The notes beneath the pieces were generated by a model. The model worked only from the letters and a program-made list of their open reading frames with translations, had not been told where the DNA came from and made no database searches. 64,000 nt of DNA, taken from Rheinheimera pacifica (GTDB taxonomy: Bacteria; Pseudomonadota; Gammaproteobacteria; Enterobacterales; Alteromonadaceae). Positions 9,278 to 17,563 of this stretch are shown here, one piece after another (position 1 is the stretch's first letter; each line of letters begins with the position of its first letter). The stretch covers positions 62,001 through 126,000 of the forward strand of contig NZ_JANUEM010000006.1 of assembly GCF_024809855.1 (NCBI RefSeq). Direction: 5' to 3'. The position numbers and the translations under genes were made by a program.

Positions 9278-10061
9278 ATTGCTGCGGATGATAACTGGAT
9301 AACATAATCTGTTGATAAAGCTCTGTCGTGGCCACTTTCTGATGAGCTTGCTTTAATCTTGCCACCAGCTCTGGTGATGTCTGTATATTGGCAGCAAGCC
9401 AGGTTTGTTGTGCTAACTCCGGCACTGCATATACAAAACGGATGTATTTCTCCGGCAATTTCAGGTTAGCAGCCATATCAGCCAAAGCTACCGGATCGTC
9501 AATAACTAAATCGACCTTGCCATGGAGTAATAATTGCCAGGATTCAGTAATATCGGCAGACAACACCAATTGCTGCCCAGGCGTAAAACCGTTATTTATT
9601 AAAAAATTAGCAGATAAATCATCCCGCTGAACTGCAATAGTAAATGCTTTAGCATCCTGCAGTTTTTCAATTTTAATATCGTTGCGATGACTTAATGCAA
9701 CAAAACCCAACTGATAAGCGGCAACAGTGCCTATCCAGTGAAACTCGTTTTCACGTTCAGCCGTGCGGGCCATATTGTAAATAAGGACATTCGGCTGGCT
9801 ACGGGCGATACGGAATGAGCGGGCCCACGGGTATATTTCAATTTTGGCATCCAGCTTAGCTTCTGCCAGTACAGCTTTTACCAATGCCGTGCTAAGCCCG
9901 GCTACTTCGCCCTGCTGTAATGTCTGATGTGGCGGAGAGAGCTCCGTTACCACCCGCAAAGGCGCAACAGCCGTTACAGTAAAACTCACACAATACAGTA
10001 AACCCAATAGTAATTTTAATTTAGTCACTTTGCCTGCCCGGCTTTTTTTACTCTGTAACAT
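9276..10061 (-). CDS. Periplasmic substrate-binding (SBP_bac_3-like) protein
   Basis: This 261-residue exported protein resembles the solute-binding fold of amino-acid receptors. After the signal (about 1-32) come RVVTELSPPHQTLQQGEVAGLSTA, WARSFRIARSQPNVLIYNMARTAERE, FVALSHRND, VQRDDLSANFLINNGF and a DLVIDDPVALADMAANLKL segment. No permease or ATPase gene is adjacent, so it may be an orphan sensor-type protein. The ligand cannot be told from sequence. The start is uncertain: ATG 10061 lacks a strong ribosome site and gives a long, basic N-region. Confidence 0.75.
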   Translation of the reverse strand: MLQSKKSRAGKVTKLKLLLGLLYCVSFTVTAVAPLRVVTELSPPHQTLQQGEVAGLSTALVKAVLAEAKLDAKIEIYPWARSFRIARSQPNVLIYNMARTAERENEFHWIGTVAAYQLGFVALSHRNDIKIEKLQDAKAFTIAVQRDDLSANFLINNGFTPGQQLVLSADITESWQLLLHGKVDLVIDDPVALADMAANLKLPEKYIRFVYAVPELAQQTWLAANIQTSPELVARLKQAHQKVATTELYQQIMLSSYHPQQ

Positions 10062-10293
10062 AGACTATTGCAGTTCTGCTTTCATAGCCAGTGTACAAAT
10101 AAAAATAAGCTAATTTTTAGTCAAATTGGCTAACCCGAGTTGGCAATATCAAACAGAGTAAAAAAATAGAAATAGCGGGAATGGAATAAAATTGTTTTAA
10201 ATCATGTGGATAAATATTTCTTTCATTCTGGCACGCAGCTTGTAATAGGTAGGTGTGTAAATAACACTAACCCAAAACCAAAGGACAAAAAAT

Positions 10294-10551
10294 ATGAAAA
10301 CCCTAACTGCACTTACTCTGGCAACTGTTATCGCAATCGGCTTTACAGCACCTGCACAGGCAAACACCATTACTGACAATTTAACTGAGGTGGTAAGCAA
10401 TCAACTGGCAGAGTTGGGTAACAATATCAAGCAACAAGCCAAAACTGCATTGGAAAAAACGGCAACGGAATTGTTTTTCTCAAACGGTTCTGAGCAGGCT
10501 GTACAACACGTAACAAAAACTGCCGGACAAACATCTGACAGCAAAAAATAA
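10294..10551 (+). CDS. Small secreted protein, unknown
   Basis: An 85-residue protein starts after AAAGGACAAAAAAT. It has a clear signal peptide (MKTLTALTLATVIAIGF, cleavage near APAQA-NT). The mature part of about 60 residues is polar and probably helical (NQLAELGNNIKQQAKTALEK), with no cysteine. I do not recognise a family. The ribosome site, signal peptide and following hairpin support a real gene. Confidence 0.7.
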   Translation: MKTLTALTLATVIAIGFTAPAQANTITDNLTEVVSNQLAELGNNIKQQAKTALEKTATELFFSNGSEQAVQHVTKTAGQTSDSKK

Positions 10552-10580
10552 GGGCTGCAGTTATGCCGGCACCAGACAAT

Positions 10581-10610
10581 CCGCTTACGACAGCAATACT
10601 GCGTAAGCGG
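10581..10610 (+). terminator. Hairpin between convergent genes
   Basis: CCGCTTACG (10581-10589) pairs perfectly with CGTAAGCGG (10602-10610) across a 12-nt loop. The plus side ends CATGCTTTTA, so the T-run is weak. It probably terminates the small secreted protein gene. Confidence 0.55.
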
Positions 10611-10617
10611 CATGCTT

Positions 10618-10971
10618 TTACTGCTCTGACCACACAGCCAGTTCATTGCCGTTCGGATCAGCAAAATGAAACCGGCGCCCACCGGGAAAGGTAAAAACAG
10701 GTTTAACAATAGTGCCGCCAGCAGCAAGGATCTTAGCTTCTGTTTGCTGCAAATCTTTACTGTATAACACTATCAGGGCCGCACCTGCTGCAACGCTGGA
10801 TTGTTTTGCCGCCCGGTAAAAGCCTCCATCCAGACCTGAGTTGGCAAAAGCCACATAATCAGGGCCGTAGTCTGCAAATACCCAGCCAAAGACCTGCCCG
10901 TAAAACTGCTTTGCTGCCGCTAAATTACTTGCCGGAAGCTCTACATAATTGATTTTTTCATGCCCACTCAT
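10618..10971 (-). CDS. VOC (glyoxalase/bleomycin-resistance-fold) family protein
   Basis: A single-domain vicinal-oxygen-chelate protein of 117 residues. INYVELPASNLAAAKQFYGQVFGWVF is the usual opening, and HFADPNGNELAVWSEQ the usual end. A metal-site glutamate is plausible near ELPA and NELAVW. Substrate cannot be predicted. ATG 10971 has GGGAG nine bases upstream. It is convergent with the small secreted protein gene and stands alone. Confidence 0.85.
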   Translation of the reverse strand: MSGHEKINYVELPASNLAAAKQFYGQVFGWVFADYGPDYVAFANSGLDGGFYRAAKQSSVAAGAALIVLYSKDLQQTEAKILAAGGTIVKPVFTFPGGRRFHFADPNGNELAVWSEQ

Positions 10972-11044
10972 TACTTAAGCTCCCAGTTCTACCCATTTAT
11001 CTACTAATGTAATGCAAGCCACCAGCGCTAACAAGATAGCAGAA

Positions 11045-11086
11045 ACAGAAAAGCCACGCGGGTTGGAGGGCGCGTGGCTTTTCTGT
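11045..11086 (-). terminator. Strong terminator with 16-bp perfect stem
   Basis: Bases 11045-11060 pair perfectly with 11071-11086 (ACAGAAAAGCCACGCG and its complement) around a 10-nt loop. On the minus strand the stem ends GCTTTTCTGTTTCT. It follows the 50-residue ORF at 11103-11255 and may also stop transcripts from the other strand. Confidence 0.8.
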
Positions 11087-11102
11087 AGCAGAACACTCTG
11101 AT

Positions 11103-11255
11103 TTATTTACTTCTTACCATAGAACCGGTGTTTAGAGCCCGGCCCATCTGAGCCAACAAGTGGTTAATACGGCGTATCAGCAAAGCACGGCCAATAGCAT
11201 TGCTGCGCTTGCCAGTAACATTATGTTTATCTGCTGCAGTATTTAATGTTGTCAT
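11103..11255 (-). CDS. Small basic protein of 50 residues, unknown
   Basis: A short ORF starting MTTLNTAADKHNV and ending MGRALNTGSMVRSK. ATG 11255 is preceded by AGAGGTGAAGC, an almost ideal ribosome site. Downstream, after 16 nt, lies a strong terminator, so this is a compact complete transcription unit. The peptide is basic (Arg/Lys-rich, pattern IGRALLIRRINHLLAQMGRAL), without cysteine or a membrane segment, and could form an amphipathic helix. I do not recognise the family. Confidence 0.6.
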   Translation of the reverse strand: MTTLNTAADKHNVTGKRSNAIGRALLIRRINHLLAQMGRALNTGSMVRSK

Positions 11256-11682
11256 GCTTCACCTCTGTGTTTCACCATTGCCTGTATGCTGTGCATTATG
11301 CCGACTTTTTGCACAACTCACGAACGAGATAAATTGCAATCAATACATTAAAAAATCTAATGCAAACTAAAGATGGAATTCATAGGGCATTCAACAATAT
11401 GAATGCTAAACATAACAGCACAAACCAACGTAAAATAATTTTTATGCATTTAAAATAGTAAATTATGCGAAAAACCTGCATCTTCTATCCAAAACACACA
11501 GAAGCCGCAAGGCGTTTACCTGAATATACCCGACATAATTTTGGTTAGTTATTCTAATCAAAAAATCTTGCTAAAAAGTTGTCAGATGCAAAAATGCAGC
11601 TTTTTAGTGTTTCTGGTAGGCTACGGCTTGGTTATATGCTAAATTAGTTGCGAAAGGTTCTCATTTACATTTGGAGTTTAGT
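11256..11682. other. AT-rich intergenic region, 427 nt
   Basis: A divergent promoter region between the 50-residue gene and the four-helix secreted protein gene. It is markedly AT-rich around 11330-11570. I see no ORF, tRNA or strong hairpin in it beyond the short AAAAAGTTG...CAGCTTTTT pairing near 11572-11609. It probably holds promoters for both neighbours. Confidence 0.5.
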
Positions 11683-12054
11683 ATGAAAAAAATCTTCTCT
11701 GCAACATTGGTTACAGCGGCTTTATTAAGTTCTGCGCTGGTTCAGGCCGATGAGCGGCCGGATCATTATAAAGGTAAACCTTCAGAAACACTGGAGCAGG
11801 CAGTAGCCAACTTCAGTGAGTATAATCAAAAGCTAAAAGCTGTGTTGGCAGGCGAGCTAACACCACTGGCAATGGTAGAAATTCACGAACTAACCTACAC
11901 CATTGAGGTGGCGCTGGAAAAAATTCATACTGAAACCGGCAAATTAAAAGACGTGCTGGAAGAGGTGCATGTTGCTTCTGAGCATATGGATACAGCAACA
12001 GCAAAAGATCGCGGTGATGCTTATATTAAAGCAGCACAAACACTGGTGAAGTAA
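11683..12054 (+). CDS. Small secreted helical protein (DUF6746-like)
   Basis: A 123-residue exported protein. ATG 11683 follows GGAG by six bases; a TTG four codons upstream overlaps that site and is unlikely. The signal peptide ends near VQADERP. The mature part DHYKGKPSETLEQAVANFSEYN, then IHELTYTIEVALEKIH and TAKDRGDAYIKAAQTLVK, suggests a four-helix bundle. It looks like the small DUF6746 family found in marine gammaproteobacteria, but that match is from memory. Function unknown; there is no cytochrome motif. Confidence 0.7.
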   Translation: MKKIFSATLVTAALLSSALVQADERPDHYKGKPSETLEQAVANFSEYNQKLKAVLAGELTPLAMVEIHELTYTIEVALEKIHTETGKLKDVLEEVHVASEHMDTATAKDRGDAYIKAAQTLVK

Positions 12055-12063
12055 TTAAATAGC

Positions 12064-12084
12064 AAGCCCGGCGAACCCGGGCTT
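12064..12084 (+). terminator. Hairpin after the helical secreted protein
   Basis: AAGCCCG (12064-12070) pairs with CGGGCTT (12078-12084) around a 7-nt loop; the T-run is short (TTTATGCTTT). It separates two convergent genes. Confidence 0.6.
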
Positions 12085-12103
12085 TATGCTTTAAAAAGTT
12101 TGC

Positions 12104-12634
12104 TTATTTTTTGGTAAGAATTTCTTCAGCATTGGCAGCTGCCCATTCATTCCAGGCATCTACTTTAGCATTAAAGTTTTCTACTGCTTGCGCTGTGGCA
12201 TCAGCAATTAAACCATCAATTTGCTTAGCATATTTTTTATCAACTTTAGTTACCGGAACTACGTCAATACCGCGCTCCTGCAAGCCTTTCTTCATGGTAT
12301 GAGTACGCAGCAGCTGCAGCTGGCCGTTCTCAACGTAAAAGTACTGGCTGTCTTTATTGATCGTTTTAAACTTAGGTTTGGTAGGGCGCTTGTCTGCTTT
12401 AGCCGGGCCATCCTGAGCATCGGTGCTGATTACATCATTATTTAATTTGTAGCCCAGCTGTTCCATTGTAAAACCCTGAGCTTTAGCAAACTGCTCTAAC
12501 TGGGTAATCAATTCAACTTCTACCTGACGTTCTGCTAACACTGCGTTCAGAGTTTCAATAACGTCTGTCAGTTTAACCAATGTTAGTTCTTTTGCTGCTT
12601 TCTTTAGTTCACGTTTATCTAATAAAATTGACAT
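12104..12634 (-). CDS. Unknown cytoplasmic protein, possibly nucleoid-associated
   Basis: A soluble, highly charged protein of 176 residues. The N-terminal 60 residues (LLDKRELKKAAKELTLVKL, then EVELITQLEQFAKAQGF) are predicted helical and recall the oligomerisation part of H-NS-type proteins. A Lys-rich linker (ADKRPTKPKFKTINKDS) leads to YFYVENGQLQLLRTHTMKKGL and an Ala/Glu-rich C-terminal helix. The likeness to H-NS is weak and no family is certain. ATG 12634 was chosen: AAGGAG is six bases upstream, whereas the ATG at 12640 directly abuts it. Confidence 0.6.
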   Translation of the reverse strand: MSILLDKRELKKAAKELTLVKLTDVIETLNAVLAERQVEVELITQLEQFAKAQGFTMEQLGYKLNNDVISTDAQDGPAKADKRPTKPKFKTINKDSQYFYVENGQLQLLRTHTMKKGLQERGIDVVPVTKVDKKYAKQIDGLIADATAQAVENFNAKVDAWNEWAAANAEEILTKK

Positions 12635-12984
12635 TGCCATCTCCTTTAATAATTCATCGCCAGAGGATAATCAATTTATCAAATAAAATAAAGATATAAA
12701 AAACACTTAAACATCAAAAACAATATCATTCATTCAGCTTCAGTTAAGATTAAAGCAATACTGCCTGATTTTTGTTCCATTAACAGGGTTTGACGTTTTG
12801 ATTATACATTTAATTTAAACATATTTCCTGTATTAGTACTATGAGGATTAAAGCTGCACGCTGTGAGGCCAGTGCAAAGAAGGTGCGGGTAAAAGGTAAA
12901 TACAGCAGCACTTAACTGATAACAGTGCTGCGGTACTTGTTATAGCAAAAGCGGATAAGCCGCATCAGCTAACTACGTGTAATC
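12635..12984. other. Intergenic region, 350 nt
   Basis: This contains the AT-rich promoter region of the 12104-12634 gene (near 12650-12730) and, after manC, a 7-bp hairpin (GCAGCAC 12905-12911 with GTGCTGC 12925-12931) without a clear T-run. A 24-codon ORF at 12841 has no ribosome site. I see nothing else. Confidence 0.5.
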
Positions 12985-14403
12985 TCAGCTGCGGCCATAT
13001 TTGTCTTCAAACCGCACAATATCATCTTCGCCCAGATAACTGCCGGATTGCACTTCAATCAGCTCTAACGGAATTTTACCGGGATTTTCCAGCGAGTGGA
13101 TCACACCTACCGGGATATAGGTAGATTCATTTTCAGTAACCAGAAACTCATTGTCGCCATTACGTACTAACGCCGATCCGCTGACAACAACCCAATGTTC
13201 TGCGCGGTGATGATGCATTTGTACTGACAGTTTAGCGCCGGGTTTTACTGTAATATGTTTCACCTGATACCGGCTGCCATTATCGACAGAATCATATTTA
13301 CCCCATGGACGGAACACTTCACGGTGCAAATCAACTTCAGTGCGGCCATAACTTTGCAATTTAGCCACCACGTTTTTCACACCCTGAATATGCGTTTTGC
13401 TGGCAACCAGCACAGCATCTTTAGTTTCAACAACCACAACATCATCCAGGCCAATAACGGCTACCAGACGTTCTTCAGCATTAACGTAGCTGTTTTTACA
13501 TTGTTCCAGCAAAACATCGCCACGACAGGCATTCCCCTGCTCATCTTTAGCCATCACCTCCCACAGTGCATCCCAGCTGCCAACGTCACTCCAGCCGGCA
13601 TCCAGTGCGACCATAGCGGTATTGGCTGATTTTTCCATCACGGCATAGTCAATCGAATCAGACGGGCAGGCAGAAAATGCCGCTTTGTCCAGCCGGATAA
13701 AATCCAGATCTCTGGCAGCATTGGCCAGTGCTTGCTCAGCAGCACTGATAATAGCCGGAGCAAATTGCTTTATTGCAGCAAGCAAACTGCTGGCTTTAAA
13801 CAAAAACATACCACTGTTCCAGAAGTACTCGCCTGAGTCGACAAATTGCTGTGCTGTCGCCAAGTCAGGCTTTTCACAGAATTTGGCCACGGCAGCCACT
13901 TCGGCCAGTAAGCTACTATCAGCAGTATCGGCACGGCGGATATAACCATAACCGGTATGCGCACAGGTGGGCACTATGCCAAAGGTTACCAGCTTGCCTA
14001 GCTTTGCAGCCGGTGCAGCCAGCTCTACCGCATGGTGAAACGCAGGAATATCTTTAATAGCGTGGTCAGCAGCCAGCACCAGCAGAAGCGGGTCATCGCC
14101 ATCTGCCATAGCCTGCATAGCAGCAACCGCTATTGCCGGCGCCGTATTGCGCCCCACGGGCTCCAGCATAATTGTTGGCTGGCCGGCGCTCAGTTCACGC
14201 AGTTGCTCTGCTACCATAAAGCGATGATCTTCATTACAAATCACCATTGGCGGCTGTAAACCAGCCAGGCCTTTTAACCGCAAAATGGTATTTTGCAGCA
14301 TACTTTTATCATTGAGCAGTGGCAGAAATTGTTTTGGCTTTTTTGCCCGGGATAAGGGCCACAACCTTGTGCCTGAACCACCTGACAGTATTACGGGGAT
14401 CAT
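12985..14403 (-). CDS. manC: Mannose-1-phosphate guanylyltransferase / mannose-6-phosphate isomerase
   Basis: A bifunctional enzyme supplying GDP-mannose for exopolysaccharide or LPS sugars. Residues 1-340 form the nucleotidyltransferase, opening PVILSGGSGTRLWPLSR with the pyrophosphorylase signature, followed by FGIVPTCAHTGYGYI and FCEKPD. The C-terminal part (about 345-472) is the type II mannose-6-phosphate isomerase cupin: GKYDSVDNGSRYQVKHI, QMHHHRAEHWVVVSG, and IPLELIEVQSGSYLGEDDIVR. The 472-residue length is normal. GGAAGCAAAA precedes the ATG. No polysaccharide cluster is adjacent; it is divergent from can. Confidence 0.93.
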   Translation of the reverse strand: MIPVILSGGSGTRLWPLSRAKKPKQFLPLLNDKSMLQNTILRLKGLAGLQPPMVICNEDHRFMVAEQLRELSAGQPTIMLEPVGRNTAPAIAVAAMQAMADGDDPLLLVLAADHAIKDIPAFHHAVELAAPAAKLGKLVTFGIVPTCAHTGYGYIRRADTADSSLLAEVAAVAKFCEKPDLATAQQFVDSGEYFWNSGMFLFKASSLLAAIKQFAPAIISAAEQALANAARDLDFIRLDKAAFSACPSDSIDYAVMEKSANTAMVALDAGWSDVGSWDALWEVMAKDEQGNACRGDVLLEQCKNSYVNAEERLVAVIGLDDVVVVETKDAVLVASKTHIQGVKNVVAKLQSYGRTEVDLHREVFRPWGKYDSVDNGSRYQVKHITVKPGAKLSVQMHHHRAEHWVVVSGSALVRNGDNEFLVTENESTYIPVGVIHSLENPGKIPLELIEVQSGSYLGEDDIVRFEDKYGRS

Positions 14404-14606
14404 TTTTGCTTCCTTTTATTGAACTTAGCGTGATAAAACAACCTTTGCCACAGTATAGCGATATTGCTTTGCTTTCGTCAGCCACTGGTATTAACTTAAT
14501 CTGCGTGATAAGTTTTTATACAATACTGTTTAATTTCAGCTGGTCGGTGCTCTAAAAGCAGGTAAGATCGGCTATCTTGTCGCGATTTTTCTGATCAGGG
14601 TGAGTT

Positions 14607-15263
14607 ATGCCAGATTTTAAACAACTGTTTGTCAACAATAGGAATTGGGCAGATCGGATTGAAAAAGAACAACCGGGATTTTTTCGACAGCTATCTGAGC
14701 AACAGGCACCGGAATATCTGTGGATTGGTTGCTCTGACAGCCGGGTACCAGCCAACGAAATTGTAGGCTTGTTGCCAGGCGAACTATTTGTACACCGTAA
14801 TGTCGCAAATTTGGTGCTGCATTCCGATATGAATTGTTTATCAGTTCTGCAGTATGCTATTGATATCCTTAAAGTAAAACATATTTTAGTAGTGGGGCAT
14901 TATGGCTGTGGTGGCGTTAAAGCTGCGATGACCAAGCAACGGGTTGGCTTTGTCGACAACTGGCTGCGTAACGTTAAAGATGTTTACTCTATGCACCGTG
15001 ACGAGTTGGACCAGGTTGCCGACGACAGTGAGCGGTTAAACCGGCTGATTGAGCTAAACGTGATGGAACAGGTACGCAACCTGTGCCACACCAGCTTTGT
15101 GCAGGAAGCCTGGGAGCGTGGCCAGCCATTAACTATTCACGGTTGGGTTTACAGCTTGCGTAACGGCCGGGTAAAAGATTTACGTGTAAGCCATTCCTGC
15201 GCGGACAAAATTGACGATATTTATACGCTGGATCTGGCTGACTGCCATATCAGCGAAAAATAG
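14607..15263 (+). CDS. can: Beta-class carbonic anhydrase
   Basis: This cytoplasmic zinc enzyme interconverts CO2 and bicarbonate to supply carboxylation reactions. The 218-residue protein has every expected ligand: Cys and Asp in IGCSDSRVPANE (about 42-44), and His and Cys in VVGHYGCGGVKAA (about 98 and 101). Length and the ending LADCHISEK fit the enterobacterial Can type. The start follows GGGTGAGTT. The stop abuts that of the convergent gene with no spacer, and no intrinsic terminator is visible between them. Confidence 0.94.
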   Translation: MPDFKQLFVNNRNWADRIEKEQPGFFRQLSEQQAPEYLWIGCSDSRVPANEIVGLLPGELFVHRNVANLVLHSDMNCLSVLQYAIDILKVKHILVVGHYGCGGVKAAMTKQRVGFVDNWLRNVKDVYSMHRDELDQVADDSERLNRLIELNVMEQVRNLCHTSFVQEAWERGQPLTIHGWVYSLRNGRVKDLRVSHSCADKIDDIYTLDLADCHISEK

Positions 15264-15794
15264 CTATTTAAAAATAATTTGTTGCTGCGCCACTGGCTTA
15301 TAGGTGGCGCGGTGGCCCTCTACCCAGTTGCCATTTTGCAAATAGTTTGATTTCACATCCAAAGTGCCGTCAGGCATTATCCGGCTGAATGATTTTACTT
15401 CCGTAATGCCATTCTGGTTATTTTGCACTTTTTCCTGCGCAATAATTTCTCCTACCTGTGCATCAAAGGTCATGGTGCCATGAGTATAAAAACCAGCAGT
15501 GGTAAAGTAGTAATACGCCAGGCTTTGCTGATTTTCATCCCAGAAAATAAAAGACTCACCGCCATATTGGCCATCATTAATGGAATGCACCGTTTTTATT
15601 GCCTGGCCATTTAACGCCCGGCTCCACAATGAGCGATCAATTACCTTGGTATCGGCTCCTGGCTGGCTTAAATCGCCTTGCCAGTACTTAAGGTATGGCC
15701 TTAATGGTTCAAGCTTTGGATGAAGCGTGGCTTCTTCAGCCGCACACAATGCACAAACACACAGCAACAGCATACTTAAAAAGATACGGCTCAT
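15264..15794 (-). CDS. Exported protein, unknown (beta-rich)
   Basis: A 176-residue protein with a signal peptide (MSRIFLSMLLLCVCALCAAE). The mature chain has aromatic beta-strand segments (LRPYLKYWQGDL, FIFWDENQQSLAYYYFTTAGFYTHG, FSRIMPDGTLDVKSNYL) and resembles a lipocalin-like or DUF1579-type beta-barrel, though I cannot assign it. It is convergent with can and shares no operon with purU (68-nt gap). Confidence 0.65.
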   Translation of the reverse strand: MSRIFLSMLLLCVCALCAAEEATLHPKLEPLRPYLKYWQGDLSQPGADTKVIDRSLWSRALNGQAIKTVHSINDGQYGGESFIFWDENQQSLAYYYFTTAGFYTHGTMTFDAQVGEIIAQEKVQNNQNGITEVKSFSRIMPDGTLDVKSNYLQNGNWVEGHRATYKPVAQQQIIFK

Positions 15795-15862
15795 ATTGTA
15801 TTACTCAGAAATAACTGTCAGCCAAGTATCAGAGAAAAACCAACCAATGTAAAACCCGCCGT

Positions 15863-16696
15863 TTACAGGATCACGGTTTTGTTGCCATGCACAAATACTC
15901 TGTCTTCCACCACCAGCTGTAATGCTTTACTCAGTGCTGCTTTTTCTACATCACGCCCGGCCCTGGCCATATCAGCAGCACTGAAGTTATGGTCCACCGG
16001 CGCCACCATTTGTTGAATAATAGGGCCTTCATCCAGATGATCATTTACAAAGTGTGCTGTAGCACCAATAATTTTCACCCCGCGCTCAAATGCCTGCTGG
16101 TAAGGGTTAGCACCAATAAACGCCGGTAAAAAGCTGTGGTGAATATTAATAATTTTTTCCGGAAACTGTGCAACAAATGCCGGCGTTAAAATACGCATAA
16201 ATTTAGCCAGCACCAGATATTCCGGCTGGTAGGGTTTTATAACTTCCAGTAAGGCGGCTTCATGTTCGGTGCGGCTTAAGCCTTTATGGCAAACATGATG
16301 ATAAGGTAAGCCAAAGCGTGCTGCTAATTGCTCCAGCCTTGGATAATTTCCTACTACGGCAGCAATATCCAACGCCAGCGAGCCATCAAATACCTTAATT
16401 AAAATATCTCCCAGGCAGTGCGCTTCTTTTGTTACCAGCACAACCACCCGTTTCGCCCGCTGGCTAACAAGGCTGCGTTCAGATCCAGGGGGTAAGGCTC
16501 TGTCTAAATCAAACAATAAGGTTGCGTCGTTAAATACGCCTTCGAGTTCCGTGCGCATATAAAACCGGCCGCTTACCGGATCAACATACTCGGTATTGCG
16601 GATAATATTCAGCTGGTGCTTGTAACAAATATTGGTGATTTGCGCGATAAGGCCTTTAGAGTCGGGGCATTCCGTTAATAAAATTTTGCGTTCCAT
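15863..16696 (-). CDS. purU: Formyltetrahydrofolate deformylase
   Basis: PurU hydrolyses 10-formyl-tetrahydrofolate to formate and tetrahydrofolate, balancing one-carbon pools and feeding formate to PurT. The 277-residue protein has an N-terminal ACT domain (LTECPDSKGLIAQITNICYKH, about 5-80) and a formyltransferase-fold domain with the motif INIHHSFLPAFIGANPY (about 197) and the catalytic Asp region GATAHFVNDHLDEGPII. Length is standard. The ribosome site at ATG 16696 is weak. Confidence 0.94.
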   Translation of the reverse strand: MERKILLTECPDSKGLIAQITNICYKHQLNIIRNTEYVDPVSGRFYMRTELEGVFNDATLLFDLDRALPPGSERSLVSQRAKRVVVLVTKEAHCLGDILIKVFDGSLALDIAAVVGNYPRLEQLAARFGLPYHHVCHKGLSRTEHEAALLEVIKPYQPEYLVLAKFMRILTPAFVAQFPEKIINIHHSFLPAFIGANPYQQAFERGVKIIGATAHFVNDHLDEGPIIQQMVAPVDHNFSAADMARAGRDVEKAALSKALQLVVEDRVFVHGNKTVIL

Positions 16697-16852
16697 ATCT
16701 CATATCTGTTGTCTTTTAATCCTGCTGTTGTTTTACCGCATCTTGGCACGTAGCGTCAAAGACATTTAGACGTCTTCTGCTTAACTTGTTGTTTCGACAA
16801 AAAACCGCATAATACCCGCAGTCGGGTTTTAATCAGTATAGCTTTGGAGTCT

Positions 16853-17563
16853 ATGGCGTCTTATCAGTTTAATGTGGTGGGTTATGTTCAATCACCCTAC
16901 AAGCAAAAATTTGCTATTCCACGCCAGCCCGGCCTGATCCCGGAAGCCACCGGCTATCTGGTGCTGGAAAGCGATTACAGCGACGAGGCCATTTTGCGCG
17001 GTATAGACAGCTTTAGCCACTTATGGCTGCTGTTTGTATTTCACGAAACTGCAGATAAAGGCTGGTCGCCAATGGTACGCCCGCCACGCTTGGGTGGTAA
17101 TACCCGCAAAGGCGTATTTGCTACCCGTGCGACTTTCAGGCCCAACCCGATAGGGTTATCAGTAGTAAAGCTGGAAGGCATTGAGCGCAAAAACGGCAAA
17201 CTGATGCTGAAACTAAGTGGCATAGACCTGCTTGATGGCACCCCGGTGGTGGATATTAAACCCTATTTGCCATACTCAGACGCATTACCTGAAGCCGCAG
17301 GAGGTTTCGCCGATGCAGCACCGCAAACAGCTATGACCGTCAGTTTTAGTGAAGCCGCCAGCGCATTTTGCCAAAAGCAAAGCCAATACCCTGATTTACA
17401 AGTATTTATCGACAAAGTGTTAAAGCAAGATCCAAGGCCGTCTTATAAAAAGCAGCGCGACGGTGAACAACATTATGGTATGACACTGTATAACTACAAT
17501 ATTAAATGGACCGTGAACGGAGAACATAACCATGTTACTGAAATCAATCAGCTACCTGAGTAG
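16853..17563 (+). CDS. trmO: tRNA (N6-threonylcarbamoyl-A37) methyltransferase TrmO
   Basis: TrmO methylates t6A37 of certain threonine tRNAs to m6t6A, using SAM. The 236-residue product has the TsaA-like beta-barrel: VGYVQSPYKQKFAIPRQPGL, FSHLWLLFVFHE, RPPRLGGNTRKGVFATRATFRPNPIGLS (read in parts) and LLDGTPVVDIKPYLPY, with a C-terminal domain ending NHVTEINQLPE. ATG 16853 follows GGAGTCT; an upstream TTG overlaps the ribosome site. Its 3' end overlaps the next gene by 32 nt, suggesting translational coupling. Confidence 0.92.
   Translation: MASYQFNVVGYVQSPYKQKFAIPRQPGLIPEATGYLVLESDYSDEAILRGIDSFSHLWLLFVFHETADKGWSPMVRPPRLGGNTRKGVFATRATFRPNPIGLSVVKLEGIERKNGKLMLKLSGIDLLDGTPVVDIKPYLPYSDALPEAAGGFADAAPQTAMTVSFSEAASAFCQKQSQYPDLQVFIDKVLKQDPRPSYKKQRDGEQHYGMTLYNYNIKWTVNGEHNHVTEINQLPE

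Noticed and set aside
12841..12915. 24-codon ORF in the gap before manC
   Set aside because: No ribosome site, no similarity; too short to support.
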